Shown: in pieces, positions 8,663 to 17,040 of the stretch | Layout of the letters: every line of letters starts with the position of its first letter | Numbering within the stretch: position 1 is the first letter of the stretch | Origin: Microbacterium sp. 8M | Lineage (GTDB): Bacteria; Actinomycetota; Actinomycetes; Actinomycetales; Microbacteriaceae | Assembly (NCBI RefSeq): GCF_902506375.1 | Contig: NZ_LR733284.1 | Coordinates: forward strand, 3,100,222-3,164,221 | Length of the DNA: 64,000 nt | Direction of reading: 5' to 3' | Translations under genes and position numbers: made by a program | Notes under the pieces: generated by a model | The model's database searches: none | What the model was told of the DNA's origin: nothing | What the model saw: the letters and a program-made list of their open reading frames with translations, nothing else

Positions 8663-9982
8663 TCAGCGGCGGCGGGCGTCGTCGATCGCGGCGCGCAGGT
8701 CGTCGGCGAGCGTGCGCAGCTCCGCGTCGTCGAGGGTGTGCGCGGTGAGCCGGATCTGCGGCGACGCCTCGTCCGGCTCGAGCAGGAAGCCGCCGCCTGT
8801 GCGCACCAGCCAGCCGCGGCGCATCATCGCCTCGGACACGGAGCGGGCGTCCACGCCGCACTCGACCCACACGTTGAGGCCGTCGTCGCCGCGCACCGTG
8901 ATCCCGCGCTCCCGCAGCAGCGCGCGCAGGGCGTCGCCCCGCTCGGCGTAGTGGGCGCCCGCACGCTCCAGCGCCGCCGGGGTCTCCGGGTGATCGAGCA
9001 TGCCGACCGCGACGCGCTGCAGGATCCGGCTCACCCAGGTCTTGCCCGGCGAGAGTCGGGTGCGCAGCTGCGCGGCGGTGTCGGCGTCGGAGGCGAGCAG
9101 CGCGAGCCGGAGGTCGGGCCCCAGGAACTTCGACATCGAGCGCACCAGCGCCCAGCGCGGATGCCCCTCCGGGATGACCGAGTGGTACGGCCGCCGCGAC
9201 AGCAGGGAGTAGTGGTCGTCCTCGATGATCAGCACGTGCGGCGCTTCGGCGAACACCGCCCGGAGCTCTGCCGCACGTGCCGGGGTGAGGCTGATCCCGG
9301 TGGGGTTGTGCGCTCGGGGCGTGCAGACGACCGTGCGGGCGCCGGCGTCGATCGCGGCGCGCAGGCCGGCGACGGTCATGCCCTCGTCGTCGAGGGGGAT
9401 CCCGACGGGCCGGTATCCGCCGAGGCGGACGACGTTGATGCTGGACAGGAAGCACGGATCCTCGAGGCCCACCACGTCGCCGTGCGCCAGGGAGGCGACG
9501 AGCAGCCGCTCGAGCGCGTCGACCGCCCCCGACGTCACCGACAGTTCGAAGGGGCGCCCCGGCTCCGCTTCCTCGAGCCAGGCCGTGGCCCAGGCCCGCA
9601 GGCCCTCGTCGATGAGGGCGTCGCCGTAGAGCGCCGGCGTGCGCAGGTCGACCTCGGCGAGCACGGGCAGCGGCAGCAGATCCGGATCCGGGTTACCGCT
9701 GCCGAGGTCGCGCAGCACGGTCTCCGCCGCGAACCCCTCCTCTTCGGTGCGCAGCGGTTCGGTGACCACGGTGCCGCCGCGGCCGCGGCTCTCCACGGCG
9801 CCGGCGCGGGCGAGCGCACGGTACGCCGCGGCGACCGTGTTGCGGTTCACACCGAGGCGGTCGGCGAGGCCGCGCACCGTGGGCAGGCTCTCCCCCGGCG
9901 CGAGCATGCCGGACGCGATCAGGGCGCGGATGGAATCGGCGATCTCGTGCGCCGTGCTGCCCTGGATCCTCGCTTCTGCCAC
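8663..9982 (-). CDS. MocR/PtsJ-like GntR regulator with aminotransferase domain
   Basis: A 439-residue protein. Residues ~5-75 form a GntR winged helix (LPTVRGLADRLGVNRNTV recognition region). The remainder is a fold-type I PLP aminotransferase domain, with the PLP-lysine motif SMSKFLGPDLRLA near residue 285 and a conserved HNPTG segment near 235. Such MocR-type proteins use the aminotransferase fold mainly as a PLP or amino compound sensor. The segment TPRAHNPTGISLTPARAAEL resembles enterobacterial PtsJ, linked to vitamin B6. No pyridoxal gene is nearby. The GTG at 9982 was chosen because the HTH begins directly after it and TAGGCT lies seven bases upstream. Confidence 0.85.
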   Translation of the reverse strand: MAEARIQGSTAHEIADSIRALIASGMLAPGESLPTVRGLADRLGVNRNTVAAAYRALARAGAVESRGRGGTVVTEPLRTEEEGFAAETVLRDLGSGNPDPDLLPLPVLAEVDLRTPALYGDALIDEGLRAWATAWLEEAEPGRPFELSVTSGAVDALERLLVASLAHGDVVGLEDPCFLSSINVVRLGGYRPVGIPLDDEGMTVAGLRAAIDAGARTVVCTPRAHNPTGISLTPARAAELRAVFAEAPHVLIIEDDHYSLLSRRPYHSVIPEGHPRWALVRSMSKFLGPDLRLALLASDADTAAQLRTRLSPGKTWVSRILQRVAVGMLDHPETPAALERAGAHYAERGDALRALLRERGITVRGDDGLNVWVECGVDARSVSEAMMRRGWLVRTGGGFLLEPDEASPQIRLTAHTLDDAELRTLADDLRAAIDDARRR

Positions 9983-10035
9983 GGCTCTCAGCCTATGGGC
10001 AGGTGCGGCGGAGAGGCCCGCGCCGGAAGCTCGGC

Positions 10036-10491
10036 TCAGGATGACGCAGCCGGCACGATCGGGCGGTGCTCGTAGAACGTCTGCAGCACCACGGTGGTGC
10101 GAGTGCTGACGTTCGCGGCGAGGCGGATGTCGCGGACGAGCTGCTCCAGCGCCCGCGGGGAGGCCACCCGCACGAACAGCATGTAGCTCGCGTCGCCGGC
10201 GATCGAGTGGCACGCCTCGATGGCGTCGAGGTGCTCGAGCAGCTCCGGTGCGTTGTCGGGCTGCGCGGGATCGAGCGGGGTGATCTCGATGAACGCGGAC
10301 AGCGGCTTGCCCACGGCCTCCGCGTCGATCACGGGCCGGTAGCCGGTGATCGCGCCCCGCGACTCCAGGCGCTTCAGCCGCGACTGCACGGCGGACACCG
10401 ACAGCCCCGCGGCCTCGGAGAGCTGCGCGAGCGTGGCGCGCCCGTCCTGGGAGAGGGCGGCGAGGATCGCGAGGTCGACAGGATCGTCCAT
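10036..10491 (-). CDS. Lrp/AsnC family transcriptional regulator
   Basis: A 151-residue protein with an N-terminal HTH (residues ~5-50, containing LAQLSEAAGLSVSAVQSRLKRL) and a C-terminal RAM/ligand-binding domain (ending in VLQTFYEHRP). Such proteins form octamers that sense amino acids. It is divergent from the DUF6421 gene, with a perfect 15-bp dyad between the two starts, so that neighbour is its likely target. The ATG at 10491 has a TATTAT -10 box seven bases upstream (leaderless). Confidence 0.92.
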   Translation of the reverse strand: MDDPVDLAILAALSQDGRATLAQLSEAAGLSVSAVQSRLKRLESRGAITGYRPVIDAEAVGKPLSAFIEITPLDPAQPDNAPELLEHLDAIEACHSIAGDASYMLFVRVASPRALEQLVRDIRLAANVSTRTTVVLQTFYEHRPIVPAASS

Positions 10492-10524
10492 GTCTGGAAT
10501 AATACCTGAGACAAGGTCATTTCG

Positions 10525-10539
10525 CAGGAATATTTCCTG
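10525..10539. promoter_or_regulatory. 15-bp dyad, likely Lrp-type operator
   Basis: CAGGAA-TAT-TTCCTG is a perfect inverted repeat in the AT-rich divergent intergenic region of the lrp-like and DUF6421 genes. A partly similar GGAATAATACC lies at 10496-10506 over the lrp-like -10 box, which would allow autoregulation. Confidence 0.6.
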
Positions 10540-10563
10540 CCGTCCCCACGATCGGAGGTCCCG

Positions 10564-11991
10564 ATGTCCCTCATCACCACCAGCAACGCTCTCATCGGCG
10601 AGCCCGAGGTCGTCGAGGACGCTTCGACCGCCGAGCAGTCCGCCGCCTGGAAGCTGCTCAAGGACGCCGCCATCGCGATGCGCCCGCTGCAGATCAAGGA
10701 CGGATCCGTCCCGAACACCGACGACCACGACGCCGCCCGCGCCCATGTCGCCGCGATCATCGCCGGCATCCGCGCCCTGACTCCTGCGTTCCCCCACGAC
10801 GCCGAGTACCTCGAGGCCTCGATCAAGGACTTCCAGCGCTGGGCCGACGAGGGCTTCGGCGTGCCCGACTTCCTCGACTCGCTCGTGGCGTTCCAGCCGC
10901 AGCAGCACCGCGTCGACGGGATCCGTCACCTCGTCGTGTTCCCGATGTACACCCAGAACGGCTCGAGCGACCGCCTCGTCGAGGCGCTCATCGTCGAGAC
11001 CATCTGGCCCGAGTTCATCGCCGACCTGGAGGCGGGCGACTACGGCAACAAGCTGTTCGTGTCGCTGCGCCTGATCGACTTCACCCCCGGTTACGACACC
11101 AACTCGGCCGTGCTGTTCCCCGAGACGGTCGCGATGCGCGAGATCCCCTCGTTCACCTGGGGCGCCATCTTCCAGGACCGCGAGGCCGCGCGCTACCGCC
11201 GCGTCGTGCGCGCCGCGAGCGAGATCACGAACCTCGAGCTGCCCGAGCGCGCCGCCGCGATGCTCGACGACCAGGAGCTCGCCGAGAAGACGTTCGTGAT
11301 GTGGGACATCATCCACGACCGCACCCACATGCGCGGCGACCTGCCGTTCGACCCGTTCATGATCAAGCAGCGGATGCCGTTCTTCCTGTACTCCCTCGAG
11401 GAGATGCGCTGCGACATGACCGCGTTCCGCGAGTCCGTGAAGATCGAGCGCGCCTTCGACGCCCGCATCGCGGCGGGCGAGCAGCTGACCGAGACCGAGC
11501 AGGAGATGCACGACTACGCGCACCTGGTGCAGTACGCCGTGATCTTCGATCGCATCTTCCGGTTCGCGATCACCGGCACCCGCGTGCGCAACTACGACGC
11601 CGTCGGCGGCCAGCTGCTGTTCGCGTGGCTGCACCAGCGCGGCGTGCTGCACTGGACCGACACCGCGCTCGCCTTCGACTGGGAGAACGTCCCGGACGCG
11701 GTCGTCGCGCTCGGCGACGCGATCGACGACCTGTACTGGCACTCGATCGACCGCCCGAAGACCGCGCACTGGCTCGCCGCGTACGACCTCGTGCGCAGCA
11801 CGCTGACCCCGCACCCCGCGTCGAAGTGGGCCCGCGGTCTGTCGGACGAGATCCTCGCCGGCGCTCCGAAGGGCTACACCGACGCGGTGCTGGACGACGA
11901 GTTCCCGCTGTCGATGTTCTTCGAGACGCTCGACAAGAAGATGAAGCCGGTCATCGAGTCGACCGTGGGCATCCGCGGCACCGACGACTGA
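10564..11991 (+). CDS. DUF6421 family protein
   Basis: A 475-residue soluble protein with no signal peptide, recognised as the actinobacterial DUF6421 family. It has no characterised function. Visible conserved blocks include a His-rich WDIIHDRTHMRGDLPFDPF segment near residue 245, followed by KQRMPFF, EEMRCDMTAFRE, and an aromatic-rich C-terminal half; the His/Asp/Glu residues would suit a metal site, but this is inference. GGAGG lies eight bases before the ATG. It is transcribed divergently from an Lrp-type regulator across a dyad, which suggests control by amino acid status. Confidence 0.8.
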   Translation: MSLITTSNALIGEPEVVEDASTAEQSAAWKLLKDAAIAMRPLQIKDGSVPNTDDHDAARAHVAAIIAGIRALTPAFPHDAEYLEASIKDFQRWADEGFGVPDFLDSLVAFQPQQHRVDGIRHLVVFPMYTQNGSSDRLVEALIVETIWPEFIADLEAGDYGNKLFVSLRLIDFTPGYDTNSAVLFPETVAMREIPSFTWGAIFQDREAARYRRVVRAASEITNLELPERAAAMLDDQELAEKTFVMWDIIHDRTHMRGDLPFDPFMIKQRMPFFLYSLEEMRCDMTAFRESVKIERAFDARIAAGEQLTETEQEMHDYAHLVQYAVIFDRIFRFAITGTRVRNYDAVGGQLLFAWLHQRGVLHWTDTALAFDWENVPDAVVALGDAIDDLYWHSIDRPKTAHWLAAYDLVRSTLTPHPASKWARGLSDEILAGAPKGYTDAVLDDEFPLSMFFETLDKKMKPVIESTVGIRGTDD

Positions 11992-12018
11992 CCTCCATCC
12001 CACCCACCCCACTTCCGC

Positions 12019-12078
12019 CGAGCCACCCCTTTTCGCGCGAGCCGCCCTTTTGTGCAGCGCCCGAAAGGGGGTGGCTCG
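12019..12078. terminator. 17-bp near-perfect hairpin after the DUF6421 gene
   Basis: 12019-12035 pairs with 12062-12078 with a single G-U. The unit GAGCCxCCCCTTTT occurs four times between 12018 and 12095, twice in each orientation. The arms carry T- and A-rich tracts, unusual for this genome, consistent with a terminator. Confidence 0.65.
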
Positions 12079-12128
12079 CGCAAAAAGGGGTGGTTGGATG
12101 AGGGCACACGATGACTCAGGGAGACACC

Positions 12129-12830
12129 ATGACCGTCGCAGGACGCACCGTCCTCCTCGCCGGGGCCACGAGCCCCTCGGGCCTCGTGATCGCCCGGGCC
12201 CTGTCGTCCGCCGGCGCGCGGGTGATCGCCGTCGGCCGCGATCAGGGCAAGCTCGATGCCCTCGCTGCCGCCGCGCGCCCGGCCGATCCCGCATCGGGAG
12301 ACCGCGACGCCGGGTCGATCCGCATCGAGCGCTGCTCCCTGACGAACGAGGCCGAGGTCGCCGCCCTCGCCGACCGGCTCGCGGCCGACGGCGTACGGGT
12401 GGACGGGCTGGTCCCGCTCGTCGGCGGATGGCGCGGTGGAGGCGGACTCGCCGGCCAGACCGAGGAGGACTACCGCGCACTCGAGCAGGCGTTCACGGCC
12501 GTGCGGGTGACGAGCCGCGCCTTCGACGCCGACCTGCGCGCCTCCGACGCCGGCCGGTTCGCGATCCTCTCCTCGACCGCCGTCGCCCGGCCGCTCGCCG
12601 GCGGGGCGAACTACGCCGCCGTGAAGGCCGCGAGCGAGGCGTGGACCCGCGCGGTCGCCCAGGGGTTCGCCAAGGCCGCACGGGACGCCGGGGAGCCCCT
12701 GCGCGCCGCCGCCGTGGTGCTCCGCGTGCGCAGCCTGGACGACGTGATCGACGCCGTCGCCGCGCGCATCCTCGCGCTGTGGGACGAGGACGCGACCGAG
12801 CTGAACGACCGCATCGTCGACGTGGCCTGA
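12129..12830 (+). CDS. Short-chain dehydrogenase/reductase family protein
   Basis: A 233-residue Rossmann-fold protein. The cofactor loop reads LLAGATSPSGLVIARAL near residue 10, a variant of TGxxxGxG, followed by a basic RDQGK that suggests NADP(H). The catalytic-type Ser-Tyr-Lys set appears as LSST and NYAAVKAAS near residue 160. The substrate is unknown. The ATG at 12129 has GGGAG eight bases upstream and is preferred to the in-frame ATG at 12111. It is convergent with the TMEM175-like gene, only four bases apart. Confidence 0.85.
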   Translation: MTVAGRTVLLAGATSPSGLVIARALSSAGARVIAVGRDQGKLDALAAAARPADPASGDRDAGSIRIERCSLTNEAEVAALADRLAADGVRVDGLVPLVGGWRGGGGLAGQTEEDYRALEQAFTAVRVTSRAFDADLRASDAGRFAILSSTAVARPLAGGANYAAVKAASEAWTRAVAQGFAKAARDAGEPLRAAAVVLRVRSLDDVIDAVAARILALWDEDATELNDRIVDVA

Positions 12831-12834
12831 GCCG

Positions 12835-13521
12835 TCACCGGGCTCTCGCGTGCCCCGCGTGCTGACGCTCGCGCCACGCGCGTGCGATGAGCGCCTGCGC
12901 GGGACCGGAGAGCAGCAGCAGGAACATCGCCGCGTAGCCGACGTCCGGCAACAGCACGGCGACCACGAGCGCGACGGCGAACAGCGTGCTCATCACCACC
13001 TCCGCGATGATGCCGCGACGCAGCGACGCCGACGGGATCCGATGCAGGTCGGGATGACGGCGCAGGTAGAGCCGCGTCACGAGCATGAGCAGCGAGGAGA
13101 GCAGCAGGGCGCCGATGTAGAGCACCTTCTGCGTCGCGTCGTTGTCCATCGATCCGAGCATGGCCGTGGCGACCGGCAGCCACACGATCGTGAACATCCA
13201 GCCCACCTGCAGCCAGACGAGCAGCGTGGTCACCTTCTCGACGCGATCGAACACACGGTGATGGTTCATCCAGAAGACCGCGATGATGAGGAAGCTCAGC
13301 CCGAAGCTGAACAGCTGGCCGCCCTCTTGCTGCACGTAGTCGAGCGCGCCCTTGTGCTCGCGGGCGAACTCCGCCACGTTCTCCAGCAGCGGCAGGATCA
13401 GCAGGGTCATCGCGATCGCGACCACCGCATCCACGAACGCCTTCAGCCGCTCGGCGGACAAAGGCGGCCTGTCCGGACGGGCGGCGATCGGGGGCTGCGG
13501 ATCCTCGGCGGGCTGGCTCAC
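12835..13521 (-). CDS. TMEM175-like (DUF1211) membrane protein
   Basis: A 228-residue protein with about six membrane helices. The first helix carries the RLKAFVDAVVAIAMTLLIL motif that marks prokaryotic TMEM175 potassium-selective channels, whose selectivity lies in the hydrophobic TM1. It probably forms a tetrameric leak channel in the cytoplasmic membrane. The GTG start at 13521 has GAGCAT six bases upstream. Confidence 0.88.
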   Translation of the reverse strand: MSQPAEDPQPPIAARPDRPPLSAERLKAFVDAVVAIAMTLLILPLLENVAEFAREHKGALDYVQQEGGQLFSFGLSFLIIAVFWMNHHRVFDRVEKVTTLLVWLQVGWMFTIVWLPVATAMLGSMDNDATQKVLYIGALLLSSLLMLVTRLYLRRHPDLHRIPSASLRRGIIAEVVMSTLFAVALVVAVLLPDVGYAAMFLLLLSGPAQALIARAWRERQHAGHARAR

Positions 13522-13596
13522 TCCCGAATGCTCGCGTACCTGCCCGACCGGGTCAAGCGCACTCGCCTGGTTCGCGGGCGCGCAACGCCGTCTCCG

Positions 13597-15033
13597 TCAG
13601 CCGCGCTCATCGGCGTCTTCCCGTGCGGGCGGCTCGACCTCCGCCCGGCCGCCGCGCGCCGAGATCGGGTCCACCGCGATCGCCGTGTCGTCCGGTGACT
13701 CCTCGCCGGGGAGCACCTGCGCCGGCGCCTCGGCGTACAGCGTCGTGAGCCGGCGGTACGACCGGGTGAGGAACGCGAGACCGGCCGCGATGACCATGAC
13801 GATCCCGGCCCACAGGCAGATGAGGGCGATGCCGCGCGCTTCGCCCTCGCCCAGCAGCCACCCCCACTGCCCGCGCCCGGCGTCGCTGTTCATGTACGGG
13901 ATGATCAGGAACTGGGCCAGCGGGGCGATGAGGAAGGCCGTGACGGGTGCGGCCGCCGCTTCCATGGCCGCCGCGACCCCGAACACGCGCCCCTGCCGCT
14001 CGAACGGCACGACCTTCTGGATCACGGTCTGCTCCGCCGCCTCGACGGGCGGCACCAGGGCCATGTAGACCCACATCCCCACCACGAAGAGCGGCCACCA
14101 CTCCCGGAGCATGAAGACCGCGCCGAGCACCCCCATCGCCATGACGAGCAGCAGCAGGGTGCGCATCGGCTTCGCGCCCAGGCCGAACTTCGCCACCAGC
14201 GCCCCGCCGATGAGGAACCCGGTCGACGCGAAGGCGAGGGCGAAGCCCCACATCTGCGCGTCGAAGAGCGTCAGGCCATAAGGATCCATGAGCGCCATGT
14301 AGACGCCGCCGATGAGGTTGTTGAACGTCGAGAAGATGATGAGCGCGAACAGCCCCGGCGCCTGCCGGATGGCCTGGGCGCTGCCGCGGAGGTCGAGGGC
14401 GCTCGGCGCGTCGGGATCCGGCTGCGGGCGCTCCTCCGGGATGCGCAGGAACAGCAGGTGAACGAGGGTGAGCAGCATCGCCGCGATCGCGATCACCAGG
14501 GTCCAGCCCATGCCGAGGAAGCCGATCGACAGCCCGGAGAACACGCTCGTGACGAGGAATGCGATGCCCTGCACCGTGCCGACGAGGCCGTTCGCGTTGG
14601 CGTGCTTCTCCTCCGGCACGAGCAGCGTGACCGTCGTCGACAGCGCGATGTTGCGGAGCTGCTCGATCACTCCGCCGAACAGGATCACGGCGGAGAAGAG
14701 CCAGAACCACGGCCCGCCCAGGTCCAGCAGCGACGACTCGGGACGGGCGAGGTAGAGCGCGCCGGCGACGAGGAACGCCGCGGCCGACACCACGCTCGAC
14801 AGCAGCATGACCGTGTGCTTGCGGTGCCGGTCGACGATGGTCCCGAAGGCCATCGCGAAGAACGCGATGAAGAGCATGTACGCACCGCCGATGACGCCGG
14901 TGGCCAGCACCGACCGCGTCTCGATGTAGACCCAGAAGGTGAGCGCGAACCAGAGGAAGCTCGTCGTCACGTTGGCGATCAGCGTGTTGACGAGCACTCC
15001 CGCGAATGCCCGTGAGGCCACGGTGCTCTTCAT
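13597..15033 (-). CDS. MFS transporter
   Basis: A 478-residue protein with twelve predicted membrane helices, a central loop between helices 6 and 7 (IPEERPQPDPDAPSALDL) and the MFS loop signature GTIVDRHRKH after helix 2. It resembles the enterobactin exporter/multidrug group of proton antiporters. The substrate is unknown. The ATG at 15033 was chosen because the first membrane helix starts about ten residues later and a TACCCT box lies six bases upstream (leaderless). Its regulator is not adjacent. Confidence 0.88.
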   Translation of the reverse strand: MKSTVASRAFAGVLVNTLIANVTTSFLWFALTFWVYIETRSVLATGVIGGAYMLFIAFFAMAFGTIVDRHRKHTVMLLSSVVSAAAFLVAGALYLARPESSLLDLGGPWFWLFSAVILFGGVIEQLRNIALSTTVTLLVPEEKHANANGLVGTVQGIAFLVTSVFSGLSIGFLGMGWTLVIAIAAMLLTLVHLLFLRIPEERPQPDPDAPSALDLRGSAQAIRQAPGLFALIIFSTFNNLIGGVYMALMDPYGLTLFDAQMWGFALAFASTGFLIGGALVAKFGLGAKPMRTLLLLVMAMGVLGAVFMLREWWPLFVVGMWVYMALVPPVEAAEQTVIQKVVPFERQGRVFGVAAAMEAAAAPVTAFLIAPLAQFLIIPYMNSDAGRGQWGWLLGEGEARGIALICLWAGIVMVIAAGLAFLTRSYRRLTTLYAEAPAQVLPGEESPDDTAIAVDPISARGGRAEVEPPAREDADERG

Positions 15034-15156
15034 GGTTCGAGGGTAGGACGGGGCACCGACATCCGTCACCCTGTCCGCGATGACGGGCGACAGACGGGGC
15101 GCCGCACGAGCGGGACGCGGCACGGCCGGCCGCACGCCGCCGAATAGACTTGATCG

Positions 15157-16224
15157 GTGAACATCGAGCACGACCCCGCGATCCGGGGCTTCGCATCCGA
15201 CAACTACTCCGGCATCCACCCCGAGGTGCTCGCGGCGATCACGGCGGCCAACGGCGGCCACCAGATCGCGTACGGCGAGGATCGGTACACCGAGCGTCTG
15301 CAGGAGGTGTTCCAGCAGCACTTCGGCGAGGGCGTCGAGGCCTACCCGGTGTTCAACGGCACCGGTGCGAACGTCACCGGCCTGCAGGCGATGCTGCCGC
15401 GCTGGGGTGCAGTGATCGCGGCCTCCACCGCGCACATCAACGTCGACGAGGGCGGCGCTCCGGAGCGCATCGGCGGGTTCAAGATCCTGTCGGTGCCCAC
15501 CGAGGACGGCAAGCTCACTCCCGAGCTCGTGGATCGCGAGGCGTGGGGCTGGGGCGACGAGCACCGCGCCCAGCCGCTGGTGGTCTCGATCACCCAGTCG
15601 ACCGAGGTCGGCACCCTCTACACGGCCGACGAGATCCGGGCGCTCGCCGATCACGCGCACGAGCGCGGCATGAAGCTGCACCTCGACGGCGCGCGCCTGT
15701 CCAACGCGGCGGCGGCGCTCGACCTGCCGCTGCGCGCCTTCACCCGCGACGCGGGTGTCGACGTGCTGAGCTTCGGCGGCACCAAGAACGGCGCCATGCT
15801 CGGCGAGGCGATCGTGGTGTTGACGCCCGGGGCGGCGGACGGCCTCGTCTACTCCCGCAAGTTCAACATGCAGCTCGCCTCGAAGATGCGCTTCGTCTCG
15901 GCGCAGCTCATCGCGCTGCTCGAGGGCGACCTGTGGCTGCGCAACGCGCGGCACGCGAACGCCATGGCGCAGCGCCTGCGCTCGTCGCTCGAGGCCGGGA
16001 TCGCCGACGGATCCATCCAGGGCGTCGGCTTCACGCAGCCGACCCAGTCGAACGGTGTCTTCGCGACGCTCCCCGACGGCGTCGCCGACCGCCTGCGCGA
16101 GACCTTCCGGTTCTACGACTGGGACGCGGCCCGCAACGAGGTGCGCTGGATGTGCGGCTTCGACACGGCCGAGGAGGACATCGACGCGCTCGTCGCCCTC
16201 GTCGCGCAGGAGACGAGCCGATAA
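15157..16224 (+). CDS. Low-specificity L-threonine aldolase
   Basis: A 355-residue fold-type I PLP enzyme that cleaves L-threonine (and beta-hydroxy amino acids) to glycine and an aldehyde. Family features are the N-terminal FASDNYSGIHPEVL block, HINVDEGGAPER, the HLDGARLSNAAAAL Asp that contacts the PLP ring nitrogen (near residue 175), and the PLP lysine in LSFGGTKNGAMLGE (near 208). Length is typical. The GTG start at 15157 lies six bases after TAGACT, so the mRNA is probably leaderless. It is a single-gene unit convergent with the NUDIX-like gene. Confidence 0.93.
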   Translation: MNIEHDPAIRGFASDNYSGIHPEVLAAITAANGGHQIAYGEDRYTERLQEVFQQHFGEGVEAYPVFNGTGANVTGLQAMLPRWGAVIAASTAHINVDEGGAPERIGGFKILSVPTEDGKLTPELVDREAWGWGDEHRAQPLVVSITQSTEVGTLYTADEIRALADHAHERGMKLHLDGARLSNAAAALDLPLRAFTRDAGVDVLSFGGTKNGAMLGEAIVVLTPGAADGLVYSRKFNMQLASKMRFVSAQLIALLEGDLWLRNARHANAMAQRLRSSLEAGIADGSIQGVGFTQPTQSNGVFATLPDGVADRLRETFRFYDWDAARNEVRWMCGFDTAEEDIDALVALVAQETSR

Positions 16225-16294
16225 GGCGGATCTGAGCGGATCCGGATCCCGACCGAGCGGATCCGGATCCCGAATGCGCGGTCCGGATCCGACC
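16225..16294. repeat. GGATCC-rich tandem repeat between convergent genes
   Basis: A 19-base unit (GAGCGGATCCGGATCCCGA) is repeated at 16234-16252 and 16255-16273 with a 21-bp period, and a further GGATCC follows near 16284. There are five GGATCC hexamers in 70 bases. No U-tract terminator or gene is seen. Confidence 0.8.
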
Positions 16295-16921
16295 TCAGCG
16301 CAGGAGGCCCAGGTGGGCGAGCGCCTGCCGGATGAGCGTGCCGCGGCCGCCCTCCATCTCGGCGGCGAGCGCGTCGCTCGCGGCCTCCTCGGGGGTGAAC
16401 CAGGTCACCTCCAGCGCGTCCTGGCGCGGCTCGCAGGTGCCCGTCACCGGCACGACGAACGCCAGCGAGACGGCGTGCTGGCGGTCATCGTGATAGGCGC
16501 TGACGCCGGGGAGCGGGAAGTACTCCGCCACCGTGAACGGCTGCGGGGACGGCGGCAGCATCGGGAACGCCATCGGTCCGAGGTCGTTCTCCAGGTGCCG
16601 GAACAGCGCGTCGCGCACGGTCTCGCCGTAGCGCACCCGGCCGGACACGATCGTGCGGGTGATCTCGCCGAGCGGCGTCGCGCGCAGCAGGATCCCGATG
16701 TCGGTGACCACGCCCGATCCGTCGGTGCGCACCGGCACCGCCTCGACGTAGAGCATCGGCAGCCGGCGGCGCGCCTGGGCGAGCTCGAAGTCGGTGAGCC
16801 AGCCGGGGTTCGCTCCGCCGGAGGCGCCGAGACCGCCGAACCCGGAGGGCAGCGCGCTCGACAGCGCGTCGGGGAGGCCGTCGTCGTCGGCCGGATCGGG
16901 GTCGGGTGTGCGTACCGCCAT
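16295..16921 (-). CDS. NUDIX hydrolase-like (DUF4916) protein
   Basis: A 208-residue cytoplasmic protein. After a disordered acidic N-terminus (~40 residues) comes a region typical of the DUF4916 branch of the NUDIX fold (GWLTDFELAQARRRLPMLYVEAVPV, RVRYGETVRDALFRHLENDLGP). The Nudix box is degenerate: the usual RExxEE core reads RDALFRHLENDLG, so hydrolase activity may be altered or lost. AAAGGA precedes the ATG at 16921. It is divergent from the esterase gene. Confidence 0.8.
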   Translation of the reverse strand: MAVRTPDPDPADDDGLPDALSSALPSGFGGLGASGGANPGWLTDFELAQARRRLPMLYVEAVPVRTDGSGVVTDIGILLRATPLGEITRTIVSGRVRYGETVRDALFRHLENDLGPMAFPMLPPSPQPFTVAEYFPLPGVSAYHDDRQHAVSLAFVVPVTGTCEPRQDALEVTWFTPEEAASDALAAEMEGGRGTLIRQALAHLGLLR

Positions 16922-17040
16922 GGTCCTTTTCTATCAGCGTCTCCCGTGGACGACGATGTGGCCGCGCCCGTGGCCGCTCCGCCGCCACGGCCTCCAGGCC
17001 CGGCGACCGCGACGTCGGCGCCCTGGGGCAGGATGGATGC

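Noticed and set aside
15034-15954. A much longer N-terminus for the MFS transporter
   Set aside because: The upstream frame runs antisense through the threonine aldolase gene and lacks membrane helices; the ATG at 15033 has a -10 box at the usual distance.
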